Assembly (NCBI GenBank): GCA_036655715.1
Contig: JAVVPO010000011.1
Coordinates: forward strand, 1 to 39,385
DNA length: 39,385 nt
DNA from: JAVVPO01 sp036655715
GTDB taxonomy: Bacteria > Bacillota > Clostridia > Lachnospirales > Cellulosilyticaceae
Reading direction: 5' to 3'
Below, one piece after another: positions 24,018-32,385 of this stretch (the first letter of the stretch is position 1; every line of letters begins with the position of its first letter). The notes under the pieces were generated by a model. The model saw only the letters and a list, made by a program, of their open reading frames with translations, was not told the DNA's origin and did no database searches. A program made the position numbers and the translations under genes.

Positions 24018-24619
24018 CTAATATGTACTTGTTATTTCTAAATACGCTTCCTCTATTGCAACTGCACTATATCTTCCTGGATGCTCTAGTGTGGCTTTGA
24101 TAAAGATTTTTCCAGCTTTTCTCGTTGCTTGAACAAGTATACCCGTTTGTCCAAGTACAGGTTTTATAGGGTTTGCACCAATAGTTTGATCTCCTATTAT
24201 TTTTCCTTCTCCGCCTACTTCGAACCTAATAAGCCCTTCTACCCTGATTTGTGTACGCTCTCTTGTTAAATATTTTTTCATATCTTTAAAGATAAAAGGT
24301 GGATGAGGAATTGCTATAGGTTCTGGCTTTCTAGCCTCTACTAAAACATCATTATGATAAAGTCTTACTTTGCACTTAATTCTCCCCAATAGCTTGCGAT
24401 AAATACCATAGGGCCATAATCTGAACCTGTATAGCATGGGTCTACTGGATATTCTTCATGAACGATATCATGTACCCTTTGCTGGAACTGTGCTGGCATA
24501 TGGCTCTCATTTAAGATAGGCTCCCACAAGATAACACTTGGATGATTTCTATGCCATCTCACCATCTCTCTAATATTTTGTTGAATCTCTAGCCTATGAA
24601 CTAGGCTATATTGATCCAC
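24018..24619 (-). pseudogene. decayed glycoside hydrolase family 2 (beta-galactosidase-like)
   Basis: Two minus-strand frames overlap here. The first (24365-24619) begins in mid-domain and reads RWHRNHPSVILWEPILNES, the GH2 catalytic region with the acid/base glutamate after asparagine, then HEEYPVDPCYTGSD. It then loses similarity and stops. The second (24018-24437) begins near KLLGRIKCKVRLYHNDVLVE and continues as the beta-sandwich C-terminus of the same enzyme type. The intervening catalytic barrel and the N-terminal domains (several hundred residues) are gone. This is a pseudogene shaped by at least two deletions and cannot be active. Confidence 0.8.
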
Positions 24620-24691
24620 ACACTTTTTCTAAGCAGTTCAAGAATTATACGCAGTTTAAAATCAAAAATCAGCCCCGCTAAGCCTGCCCTT

Positions 24692-25519
24692 TTATAAGGG
24701 CAGCATCTTCGTCAATTTCATAATAGGTTCTATCAAATCCATAGTATCGTGATAACCTTGTTTAATACGTATTTTCTTAGCTTCATAATCTAGATTCAAC
24801 GTACCTGTTAGTATATTTCCAATCATCTGTCTTGGCACAATTTCTATAATAGATGTGCCTGGATAAAGATCTCTATCTATATATATTTTTGGTTCAAGTG
24901 TTACGACAATAATCATATCACATCTTTCCTCATAGACAGGCTTAATCGGGGTATTATCTACAATACCACCATCTACATATTGCGTACCAAGGACTACTGC
25001 ACAATCGTAGACATGAGGTAAAGACGCCGATGCAATAATCATTTCTTTCCCAAGTTCAGGTGTATAGTCGTTGATTCTAAAATACTTGGCCGTAAGAGAT
25101 GGTAGTTCCGTGCATGTGACATAGCAGATCTTTTTATTTGCTATAATCCGTTCAAGGTGGAGATACTTATCAATAATCTCTATAGCGCCATCCTTTGATA
25201 CTGCGCCCTCTACCATCTTTTGAGCCATATATTTTTTGCTAAGCTGAACAACCTTTCCCCCTATAGCTACACCTATACCTTTTTTCATCAGTTCTAATTT
25301 GCTAAGAGGAATAAGTTTATCAATGGTTACCTCTTGCCATAGCCTAAACATCTCATCACTATCATCTTGTGCAAAAAGCGCCGCATTAATAGCACCTATA
25401 GAAGTACCTGAAAATACTTCTATATGCTCTGCCAATCCTAACTTTTGCAGTGCTGTCCAAACCCCTACTTCATAAGCCCCTTTTCCCCCTCCACCTGATA
25501 AAACTAATCCTATTTTCAT
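24692..25519 (-). CDS. patatin-like phospholipase
   Basis: A 275-aa serine lipid hydrolase of the patatin family. The oxyanion hole is GGGGKGAYEVG (residues 9-19), the nucleophile is S40 in GTSIG and the dyad aspartate is D183 in DGG. The length fits the small bacterial form (RssA/YlbK-like). There is no signal peptide, so it acts in the cytoplasm or on the inner membrane face, releasing fatty acids from phospholipids. GGGGTGAGGG precedes the ATG. A hairpin (CTGCCCTT/AAGGGCAG) overlaps the stop codon but has no T run. Confidence 0.92.
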   Translation of the reverse strand: MKIGLVLSGGGGKGAYEVGVWTALQKLGLAEHIEVFSGTSIGAINAALFAQDDSDEMFRLWQEVTIDKLIPLSKLELMKKGIGVAIGGKVVQLSKKYMAQKMVEGAVSKDGAIEIIDKYLHLERIIANKKICYVTCTELPSLTAKYFRINDYTPELGKEMIIASASLPHVYDCAVVLGTQYVDGGIVDNTPIKPVYEERCDMIIVVTLEPKIYIDRDLYPGTSIIEIVPRQMIGNILTGTLNLDYEAKKIRIKQGYHDTMDLIEPIMKLTKMLPL

Positions 25520-25701
25520 CTTACCCTCACCCCTTTAATCTATTGGCTAATACTATATTTTTCTCTTTTATATTCTTCTTGTAGGTTACCCCTATAGTTA
25601 CTTGTCTATGCTAGTTTCTTCTTATTCATCTACTAGATATGCCACAGATTTCTTTAAACTCATATTTTCATACCTACTTTACCAAGCTTTTGGAATCCCC
25701 T

Positions 25702-25739
25702 ATGGCCATTGCTCCGCAAATCAGTGAGCAATATGCCAT
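25702..25739. repeat. orphan imperfect hairpin
   Basis: ATGGC + ATTGCTC (25702-25714) pair with GAGCAAT + GCCAT (25726-25739), a 12-bp stem with a small internal loop and an 11-nt loop. It lies in the 292-bp gap between the patatin and YhhN genes, has no T run and no adjacent gene start, and does not look like a terminator. Other sequence in the gap shows only broken coding-like fragments. Confidence 0.4.
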
Positions 25740-25760
25740 GTATCCGTAACGTATCCTTAA

Positions 25761-25799
25761 AAAGGTGATCTTTCCTTTTAAATGCACGCTATCACCTTT
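25761..25799 (-). terminator. terminator of the YhhN gene
   Basis: A 9-bp stem (25761-25769 with 25791-25799) and a 21-nt loop, followed on the minus strand by TT after an AAAGGTGAT/ATCACCTTT pairing that itself ends in T5. It lies 12 bp after the YhhN stop. Confidence 0.65.
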
Positions 25800-25811
25800 G
25801 ATTAAATGAAT

Positions 25812-26264
25812 CTATGAAATGGTTAATATGCTTAGTGCAAATATAATTTGAGCGCTGTAGTAAGACAAAAGATTAATCACCGTCATCCAAGGCTTACTTT
25901 TGTTATGAAAATATTTGAAAATGAGCAGAAAGTCCGAGAATACAAAAAGTATAGCTGCTATTTTTATCATCGTACTATCTACTGCCATTGCCTTCATCAA
26001 CATGATCCCCAAAACAAATGCATAAGGTAATACAAACTTTAAGCAACCCTTAAAATCAAATCCTGGGAACTTACTTAGTACATAAGTCAATCCAACCAGC
26101 ATAATAGGTACTATCGCATCCCACATGCTCCATCCTACCATTTGGCCAAATAAAACAGCATAAATCACGTGCGCAGCTGCAAAACTAGCTACACCCAACA
26201 CAAAATTTTTATTTAGGCTATGTATGTTCGAATAGTCAGCCAATCCTAAAAATATATCTCCCAT
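25812..26264 (-). pseudogene. YhhN-family membrane protein, 5'-truncated
   Basis: A 150-aa frame with about six helices matching the YhhN (TMEM86, lysoplasmalogenase-like) family, including the MGDIFLGL start, GVASFAAAHVIYA and a C-terminal SDFLLIFKYFHN. Full members are about 200-230 aa and have two or more helices before the GD motif. Here similarity reaches upstream of the ATG (ESILVSLGFSFMGD) but is cut by an in-frame TAA about 45 bp before it, with no suitable start or ribosome binding site in between. So about 45-60 N-terminal residues are missing and the gene is probably inactive. A shorter active protein starting at the ATG is not excluded. Confidence 0.6.
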
Positions 26265-26351
26265 AAAAGAAAATCCTAAACTAACTAAAATACTCTCAAT
26301 CCCCTCTTATATCCTATTTAACATGTCTCCTAAATATCCCTAAATTAATAA

Positions 26352-26380
26352 TTGTCACTTATCTTCCGAAAGAATATGAT
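26352..26380 (+). promoter_or_regulatory. promoter of the metallo-hydrolase gene
   Basis: -35 TTGTCA (26352-26357), 17-bp spacer, -10 TATGAT (26375-26380), followed by a second TATAA-like stretch. It lies about 45 bp before the ATG. Confidence 0.7.
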
Positions 26381-26424
26381 AATATAAGTAATATATACAT
26401 TTATTTTACTATAGGAGGTATTAA

Positions 26425-27264
26425 ATGAAAATCAAATATTTAGGTACAGCAGCTTATGAGGGTATTCCAGGGCTATTTTGTCAATGCGAGCTTTGCCAAA
26501 AGGCTACTCAGTTAGGTGGCAAAAATATTCGTAGCCGCTCAGGTATGATAATTAATAACAACATTCTTATGGACTTTTGTCCTGATATGTACTTACATAA
26601 ATTACGTTTTGGTTTAGATTTGGGACAAATCACGGATATCTTCATTACCCACTCTCATACGGATCATTTTGTACCAGGGGAGCTAATGATTAGCGCAGAG
26701 GGCGAATACAGTTACTTCGTAAAGGCTCTTCAAGGCAAAAAAATACGTATCTATGGGAATCCTAGCGTTAAAGCTATGATGGATTCTGCCCTGAAATCTG
26801 AGTTTCCAAAGGGTCAGCAAACTATCGAAGTCATTGAGGTAACACCTTTTACGACTATCACTTTAGAAGACATGAAGGTTACTCCTCTTCTAGCTGATCA
26901 CCAAGCCGGGGAAGACTGTTTGATTTATTTATTAGAACAAAATGGGAATACCCTTTTATATGGTAATGATACAGGCATTTTTCCTGAACTAACCTTTAAT
27001 TATCTAAAAGGACATTCCCTTGATTTTGTAAGTCTAGACTGTACGGGCGGCGTTTACGGTGGTAAACACTACCATATGGGCTTTATGGCCAACAATGAAG
27101 TGAAAGAAACGCTTTCTTCACTAGGATGCCTTCATGTAAAAACTCAAGTTATAGCTACTCATTTCTCACATAATTGTAAAATGCTTCATGAAGAACTTGA
27201 AAGTGTTGGAGCTTCCTATGGCATAGGTATTGCCTATGATGGTCTAGAAGTTACTCTTGAATAG
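26425..27264 (+). CDS. PhnP-like MBL-fold metallo-hydrolase
   Basis: A 279-aa metallo-beta-lactamase-fold enzyme. The metal motif is THSHTDH (H76, H78, D80, H81), with later ligands near ADHQ, YGNDTG and ATHFSH. A cysteine triad, C19-x-C21-x2-C24 (FCQCELC), resembles the structural zinc site of PhnP, a cyclic phosphodiesterase; relatives act on phosphodiesters. The substrate is unknown and no phosphonate genes are near. AGGAGG precedes the ATG. Its 3' end overlaps the convergent WG-repeat gene by 14 bp, with no terminator between. Confidence 0.9.
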   Translation: MKIKYLGTAAYEGIPGLFCQCELCQKATQLGGKNIRSRSGMIINNNILMDFCPDMYLHKLRFGLDLGQITDIFITHSHTDHFVPGELMISAEGEYSYFVKALQGKKIRIYGNPSVKAMMDSALKSEFPKGQQTIEVIEVTPFTTITLEDMKVTPLLADHQAGEDCLIYLLEQNGNTLLYGNDTGIFPELTFNYLKGHSLDFVSLDCTGGVYGGKHYHMGFMANNEVKETLSSLGCLHVKTQVIATHFSHNCKMLHEELESVGASYGIGIAYDGLEVTLE

Positions 27265-29050
27265 CTTGCCATAGACTTCCCTCTTGATTCACAATAGAGT
27301 TAATCTCTGTAAACGGTATTCTAAAGGTAATGATACCAGAAGAATAAGGACCTATCTCATAAGGTGGATAATAGATATAGAGCGCCTCATTGTCTACATA
27401 GAAAGGCTGATTCTCTCCAATTTCCACTTTTGTATCTGAAAATAAAGTGTCACTGATAGGTTCCTTCTTAGCCATTTCTTGTAATAAGGTATTAAGTTCT
27501 CCTTTCCAATCCTTTTGAGTGTTAAATAGATCTTCTAGCTTATAGATTTCACCAGTTGCCAAGTTAATCACTGGAGTCTTGATCGTTGGCATGGGATGGG
27601 CCGCCCCAAAAGGATAAGTGGAACTTAGTATTTTCAGAACCAATAGATTTTCCTTATAATAAGTTACCTCAAAATCACTATAGTACGTAGAATCTGCAAC
27701 CTCTTTGGCATGGATTAGCTCACTTTGACTCCATGCATTTAGCTGCTCATTCATCTTTTTCTGGGCTTCCCTCTTTTTCATGCCTTGTATCTGTGGGATA
27801 TAGGCTAAATAGTTTCTATTAGGCTTTTCCTTTTGGATTTGAATGCTATAGTCTTTTCCTAGTTTAATTAGGCTATTGGTTTCATAAATCACTTTGCCTT
27901 CTGGTCTAAAGTAAGATGTTTCATAATCTACATTTGCCGCAATCACATTATCTTCTTTAACAAGTGTTCCTGTACCTGCTACTGTAGGAAGGTTACTCAC
28001 TTTATTCCCTTGTAAATCAATAAAGTAGGTATTTGTGTCATCATAGGCAGATGCCATGCCACCCTCATATGCCGATACCCCATAATATATAAAGTCTGTA
28101 AGTCTATTACCTTTTATATCTCCTATGGCATACATGCTTCCGATATAAGGTTCTTCTGTGCTTATTGCCTTACCAAGAGCTACACGTTCTTCTCCTAAAT
28201 ATAAAATATCATTGTACGTATTCGGATAGATGTATGTGCCTTCTTCATCTATTAGTCCCATTTTTTCTTTATAGTCTGTTGATGTATTCACAATAGCCAC
28301 GTGTTCTTTAAATGGGCTAGCACTTTGATACATAGGAGCTATCACTACTTGCCCCTTATCATCTATATAACCAAGTAACCCACCAATGCTTGTGCCAAAC
28401 ACTATTCTATTATCACTATAGCCATAGACTATGGGCACATCAACAGTCTCAAGGACTTTTCCAGTTTTATCTATAAAGTGATACTTTTCATCCATACCTT
28501 GTACCAAAGCTTTTTCATCTTGAAAAGCATTAGCTACTTTATATATAGGAGGAATCATCTCTTCACTTTTTTCATTAAGATAACCATAGAGCATCGTACC
28601 ATCTTTTTGCCCCACACCTATAATGGCTGCCCCATCCTGATAGTTATCTACATAGGTATAAAAAGACTTTGTCAACATCTTACCTTTTGTATCTATAATC
28701 CCCATGCCCTGCTCTGCTACTACAACAGCTTTTCCATCCTCAAAAAGGGAAATACTTTGATAAGTTGGAGCTAGTATCTGCTTACCTTGCTTATTGACTA
28801 AACCATACAGATTATCCTTAACAACGCTCCCGACCTCATCTGAAAAAGGATAAGTCCTCTCATATTCAGGCTTTACAATCCACTTGCCTTTTTCATTGAT
28901 ATAACCATACCTATTGCCTTGGCTACTTCTTTCCATGGCTGGAAATAACATCCCTATGTCCCTTCCATACATATTTATCTGTAAGAGTCCACTTAATAGG
29001 GCTATACACATCATGAATGATAAATACTTACCCATTTTTAGTTTTTTCAT
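27251..29050 (-). CDS. secreted or anchored WG-repeat protein with DUF3298 domain
   Basis: A 599-aa protein. The first 30 residues form a signal peptide or N-anchor (KKLKMGKYLSFMMCIALLSG). Then come about eight or nine WG (KWG) beta-repeats of 40-45 residues (about 45-370), each with a pattern like YGLVNKQGKQILAPTYQ or LGYIDDKGQVVIAPMYQ. The C-terminal 220 residues match a DUF4163/DUF3298 region as in RsiV and PdaC relatives (TPVINLATGEIYKLEDLF). WG proteins are thought to bind ligands at the cell surface; the role here is unknown. Three starts (29056 GTG, 29053, 29050 ATG) are in frame; AAAGGAG is 8 nt before the ATG at 29050. The end overlaps the metallo-hydrolase gene by 14 bp. Confidence 0.85.
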   Translation of the reverse strand: MKKLKMGKYLSFMMCIALLSGLLQINMYGRDIGMLFPAMERSSQGNRYGYINEKGKWIVKPEYERTYPFSDEVGSVVKDNLYGLVNKQGKQILAPTYQSISLFEDGKAVVVAEQGMGIIDTKGKMLTKSFYTYVDNYQDGAAIIGVGQKDGTMLYGYLNEKSEEMIPPIYKVANAFQDEKALVQGMDEKYHFIDKTGKVLETVDVPIVYGYSDNRIVFGTSIGGLLGYIDDKGQVVIAPMYQSASPFKEHVAIVNTSTDYKEKMGLIDEEGTYIYPNTYNDILYLGEERVALGKAISTEEPYIGSMYAIGDIKGNRLTDFIYYGVSAYEGGMASAYDDTNTYFIDLQGNKVSNLPTVAGTGTLVKEDNVIAANVDYETSYFRPEGKVIYETNSLIKLGKDYSIQIQKEKPNRNYLAYIPQIQGMKKREAQKKMNEQLNAWSQSELIHAKEVADSTYYSDFEVTYYKENLLVLKILSSTYPFGAAHPMPTIKTPVINLATGEIYKLEDLFNTQKDWKGELNTLLQEMAKKEPISDTLFSDTKVEIGENQPFYVDNEALYIYYPPYEIGPYSSGIITFRIPFTEINSIVNQEGSLWQAIQE

Positions 29051-29210
29051 CATCACTTCTCCTTTTTCCCTTATTATTTCCAGTCTTTAGTCTATTCATA
29101 CCCTTAAATTCTCCCCATAATTAGGCTACTTCCCCTTAATATCTTGTCAAACAAACCAGAATTTAGGCTTTGAGCATTGAATCTATCCTATCAAGAGCCC
29201 TAAAATATGG

Positions 29211-29216
29211 TATACT
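29211..29216 (+). promoter_or_regulatory. -10 element of the selD-mnmH operon
   Basis: TATACT lies 43 bp before the selD ATG. The best -35 is a weak match, CTATCA, 17 bp upstream; no other candidate was seen. Confidence 0.5.
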
Positions 29217-29258
29217 AATAGGGAATAATTATTTTAATTTAATGAAAAGGATGTCATT

Positions 29259-30290
29259 ATGGAAAACATAAAATTAACTGAATATAGTCATGGTGCTGGC
29301 TGTGGCTGTAAAATCTCACCAGCTGTATTAGAAACAATATTAGATACATCTATGGATATTATTGCTTATCCAAACTTATTAGTAGGTAATAGTAGTAAAG
29401 ATGATGCTGCTGCTTTTGACCTTGGTAATGGAACTTCTGTGCTTAGTACAACAGACTTCTTTATGCCAATCGTGGATGATCCTTTTACTTTTGGTAAAAT
29501 CGCTGCAACCAATGCCCTTAGCGATATTTATGCAATGGGTGGTAAACCACTGATGGCAATCTCCATCTTAGGCTGGCCAATTAAAGCACTTCCTCCCGAA
29601 GTTGCTAGAGCTGTTATTGATGGTGGCCGTTCTGTATGTGACGATGCAGGTATCCCTCTTGCAGGCGGGCACTCTATTGATTCTCCTGAGCCAATCTTCG
29701 GTCTTGCTGTAACAGGCCTTGTAGAAAATGAAAGATTAAAACAAAATAATAAAGCAGAAGAAGGCTGTGAAATATTCCTAACTAAACCGCTAGGTATTGG
29801 TATTTTATCCACTGCTCAAAAAAGAAAGAAAATAGAACCAGGTCATATTGAGCCAGCTATTGAAGCCATGTGTACACTTAATAAAATCGGTGGTGAAATC
29901 TCAGCTCTAGAAGGTGTCGTTGCCTTAACAGATATTACTGGATTTGGCTTACTGGGCCACCTTGGTGAAATCTGTGAAGGTAGTGGTATCTCAGCCGTTG
30001 TTAACTATGATAAAGTGCCTCTTCTTCCAAATACAAAGAAATATCTTGAAATGGACTGCGTATCTGGCGGTACACGTAACAACTTTAGTAGCTATGGTCA
30101 TACCATTACAGACATGAGCGATGAACAAAAATTCATCTTATGCGATGCCCAAACTTCTGGTGGATTACTTGCTATTGTAAAAAAAGAAAGTGTTATAGAT
30201 TTCTTAGCAATTACTGCTGCTGCTGGTTTAGCTCTTGAATCTATTGGCCAAACTTGTAAACGTGAAGATAAACTTATTAGAGTTATATAA
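29259..30290 (+). CDS. selD: selenide, water dikinase (selenophosphate synthetase)
   Basis: A 343-aa ATP-dependent enzyme making selenophosphate from selenide, the selenium donor for selenocysteine and 2-selenouridine. The N-terminal active site is SHGAGCGCKISP with C15, C17 and K18; C15 corresponds to Cys17 of E. coli SelD, so this is the Cys rather than the Sec form. The PurM-like fold follows (DDAAAFDLGNGTSVLSTTDF, ITGFGLLGHLGEI). AAAAGGA precedes the ATG. It is followed by mnmH with a 15-bp gap to the chosen start, so the pair is cotranscribed. No selA, selB or selC is in the window. Confidence 0.97.
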   Translation: MENIKLTEYSHGAGCGCKISPAVLETILDTSMDIIAYPNLLVGNSSKDDAAAFDLGNGTSVLSTTDFFMPIVDDPFTFGKIAATNALSDIYAMGGKPLMAISILGWPIKALPPEVARAVIDGGRSVCDDAGIPLAGGHSIDSPEPIFGLAVTGLVENERLKQNNKAEEGCEIFLTKPLGIGILSTAQKRKKIEPGHIEPAIEAMCTLNKIGGEISALEGVVALTDITGFGLLGHLGEICEGSGISAVVNYDKVPLLPNTKKYLEMDCVSGGTRNNFSSYGHTITDMSDEQKFILCDAQTSGGLLAIVKKESVIDFLAITAAAGLALESIGQTCKREDKLIRVI

Positions 30291-30305
30291 AGGATGTGTC
30301 TCCCT

Positions 30306-31406
30306 ATGAATTTACCGACAACTAGTGACTTTTCAAAAATTGTACTTGAGGATATTCCCTTAATAGATGTACGTGCACCTATTGAGTTTCATAAAGGTGC
30401 TTTTATAGGCGCTGTCAATCTGCCTATCATGAATGATGAAGAAAGACACCTAGTAGGTACTTGCTATAAAGAACAAGGTAATGAAGAAGCTACTAAACTT
30501 GGTCACAAGTTAGTATCAGGTGATGTGAGAGACTCTCGTATCACAGCTTGGACTACTCACATTGCCAAGTATCCGGATGCTATGATTTATTGTTTTAGAG
30601 GTGGGTCACGTTCTGGCATTAGCCAGAAATGGATTACAGAAGCTACTGGCAAAGAAATCACCAAGCTTGAAGGCGGCTATAAAGCTTTTCGTAATTACCT
30701 TTTAGATGAGCTCGCACCCGAATCCCTTACAAGTACCCCTATCATATTAGGCGGCTATACAGGTTCTGGCAAAACCATTCTTCTTAAGCAATTAGATAAT
30801 GCTATTGACTTAGAAGGCATCGCACATCACCGAGGCTCCTCATTTGGTGGCCATGTTATGCCGCAACCAGCTCAGATAGACTTTGAAAACAACCTTGCCT
30901 ACGCTCTTATCAAGCACAAAGCAAAAGGTTATACTCATATGATTTTAGAAGATGAAGGCCGTAACGTAGGCATCAACTTTATTCCAAAACCTTTAGCTGC
31001 GCATTTTAGCACTGGTAATCTAGTTGTGCTAGAAGCGTCTCTTGAAGAACGCGTTCAAATTACATTAGATGAATATGTTATTCAGTCTCAAGCTGAATAC
31101 ATACAACATGCTGGCAGTGAATCCCTTGGACTTCAGGAGTGGTTTAACTACATTAGTCATAGTATGAACAAAGTCAAAAAAAGATTAGGTGGCGACCGCT
31201 TCAAACGTGTCATAGATATGTTTGAGCAAGCCTATCAGTCTCAGTTAGCTATTGGAAGCTATAAGCCTCATGAAGGATGGATTGAACTTTTCTTATCAGA
31301 TTATTATGATCCTATGTATGAGTATCAATTAGCTAACACAACCAAAAAAATTGTATTCCGTGGGAATGCCCCTGAGGTTTTAGCTTACTTAAAATCACTT
31401 AGATAA
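30306..31406 (+). CDS. mnmH: tRNA 2-selenouridine synthase MnmH (SelU/YbbB)
   Basis: A 366-aa enzyme that replaces the sulfur of 2-thiouridine at the tRNA wobble position with selenium, using selenophosphate and a geranylated intermediate. An N-terminal rhodanese domain has the catalytic C96 (YCFRGGSRSG; Cys97 in E. coli), and a P-loop domain follows with GGYTGSGKT (149-157). The open frame starts 4 codons earlier (30294), but that ATG abuts the AAAGGA; the ATG at 30306, 11 nt after it, aligns better with the E. coli numbering. It is the second gene of the selenium operon. Confidence 0.96.
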   Translation: MNLPTTSDFSKIVLEDIPLIDVRAPIEFHKGAFIGAVNLPIMNDEERHLVGTCYKEQGNEEATKLGHKLVSGDVRDSRITAWTTHIAKYPDAMIYCFRGGSRSGISQKWITEATGKEITKLEGGYKAFRNYLLDELAPESLTSTPIILGGYTGSGKTILLKQLDNAIDLEGIAHHRGSSFGGHVMPQPAQIDFENNLAYALIKHKAKGYTHMILEDEGRNVGINFIPKPLAAHFSTGNLVVLEASLEERVQITLDEYVIQSQAEYIQHAGSESLGLQEWFNYISHSMNKVKKRLGGDRFKRVIDMFEQAYQSQLAIGSYKPHEGWIELFLSDYYDPMYEYQLANTTKKIVFRGNAPEVLAYLKSLR

Positions 31407-31410
31407 TTTT

Positions 31411-31463
31411 AACAAGTAAAGAGGCTACTGGATTTCATCATTCCAGTAGCCTCTTTACTTGTT
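31411..31463. terminator. bidirectional terminator between mnmH and yedF-like gene
   Basis: A perfect 22-bp stem (31411-31432 with 31442-31463) and a 9-nt loop, located between the convergent mnmH and DsrE genes. It has AT-rich flanks but only short T runs. It probably serves both transcripts. Confidence 0.85.
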
Positions 31464-31487
31464 AATTTCAAGGTATTAGCTTTACAC

Positions 31488-31823
31488 TTATACCGTAATC
31501 ACCTTATCATATGCCATCATAATAGAAACAATCTCAACCATATCTGTTCTACGTCCTACTTTGATATCCTGTCCTAAATCATAATGATCAATACAAGTCC
31601 CACAAGCTACAAGTTCAACTCCTTGCTCGTATAAACCATGAAGGACATCTAACACTACTGACCCTTGCGCTATTAGTTTTACCCCCGAGTTGTAAAATAT
31701 AATCATATCCGGCTTATCTAAACTTGCCCAAATCTTTCTTAGGAAAGCTCCCATAAGTTGGTTTCCTAATGCATCGTCACCTTTTCCTAATGCTTCATTA
31801 TTAATAATAATTGCTGTCTTCAT
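31488..31823 (-). CDS. yedF: DsrE-like YedF-type selenium-associated protein
   Basis: A 111-aa DsrE/DsrF-fold protein that matches the C-terminal domain of YedF, the sulfurtransferase-like protein that accompanies selD in many selenium-using genomes. It has two cysteines in VACGTCIDHY (C74, C77), where DsrE proteins carry persulfide. Standard YedF (about 200 aa) has an N-terminal TusA-like domain, which is absent here; the start has GAGGAG and no TusA frame lies upstream, so it is naturally single-domain or has lost that part. It is convergent with selD-mnmH. A selenium role is inferred from the company; no enzyme activity is established. Confidence 0.8.
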   Translation of the reverse strand: MKTAIIINNEALGKGDDALGNQLMGAFLRKIWASLDKPDMIIFYNSGVKLIAQGSVVLDVLHGLYEQGVELVACGTCIDHYDLGQDIKVGRRTDMVEIVSIMMAYDKVITV

Positions 31824-31968
31824 AAAAAACCAAGCTCCTCTTCATTTGTATAATATGCTTTTATTATAGCATGTTTTTTGCCTTTGTTGCCTCATTAGTT
31901 ACTACCTAGCACAGGCCGTTAAACTGTTTGATTTGTAGCAAAATATAAATTTATTATTTTCATAGTTT

Positions 31969-32145
31969 TTAGGATTTCTTCCTATTAAAAAATGATTTTT
32001 TCTCGGAAGTTGCTACAACAGGAGCCGTAGGCGGATCAGAAATATAAGTTCCACACCACTTACACTTTTTGGAACCAAGAGGCAATAACTCTTTGCATCC
32101 TGGGCACGCAAATTCATTCATTGTAGGTAAAGTTTTCTTTGACAT
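31969..32145 (-). CDS. small zinc-ribbon protein
   Basis: A 58-aa protein with a rubredoxin-like zinc ribbon: C14-P-G-C17 and C28-K-W-C31 (CPGCKELLPLGSKKCKWC), then a proline-rich linker and a basic tail (FFNRKKS). No enzymatic domain is present; such proteins often bind nucleic acid or a partner protein. An ATG four codons earlier abuts AGAGG; the ATG at 32145, about 6 nt after GGGA, is preferred. It stands alone, with no terminator seen. Function unknown. Confidence 0.7.
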   Translation of the reverse strand: MSKKTLPTMNEFACPGCKELLPLGSKKCKWCGTYISDPPTAPVVATSEKKSFFNRKKS

Positions 32146-32385
32146 ATTATATCCCATCCTCTAAAAAAAATTATACTACAATTTATAATATGTCAGAGAT
32201 GTGATAGATATTATTATTTCTTTCAGCTGATGAAGTAGCTAAAACTTATTTACATATTTTTTTCAATTCATTCAGATTATAACTATAATATAAAATCACA
32301 TCAAGCATGACTGGTGAACTGGCAAAATACTACTAATAAAACAACAACTGAAAATGAAATGAAAGATTGTATTTTATGCCTATCT

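Noticed and set aside
24685..24710. hairpin at the stop codon of the patatin gene as a terminator
   Set aside because: Stem CTGCCCTT/AAGGGCAG is clear but there is no T run, so it is not called as a separate terminator.
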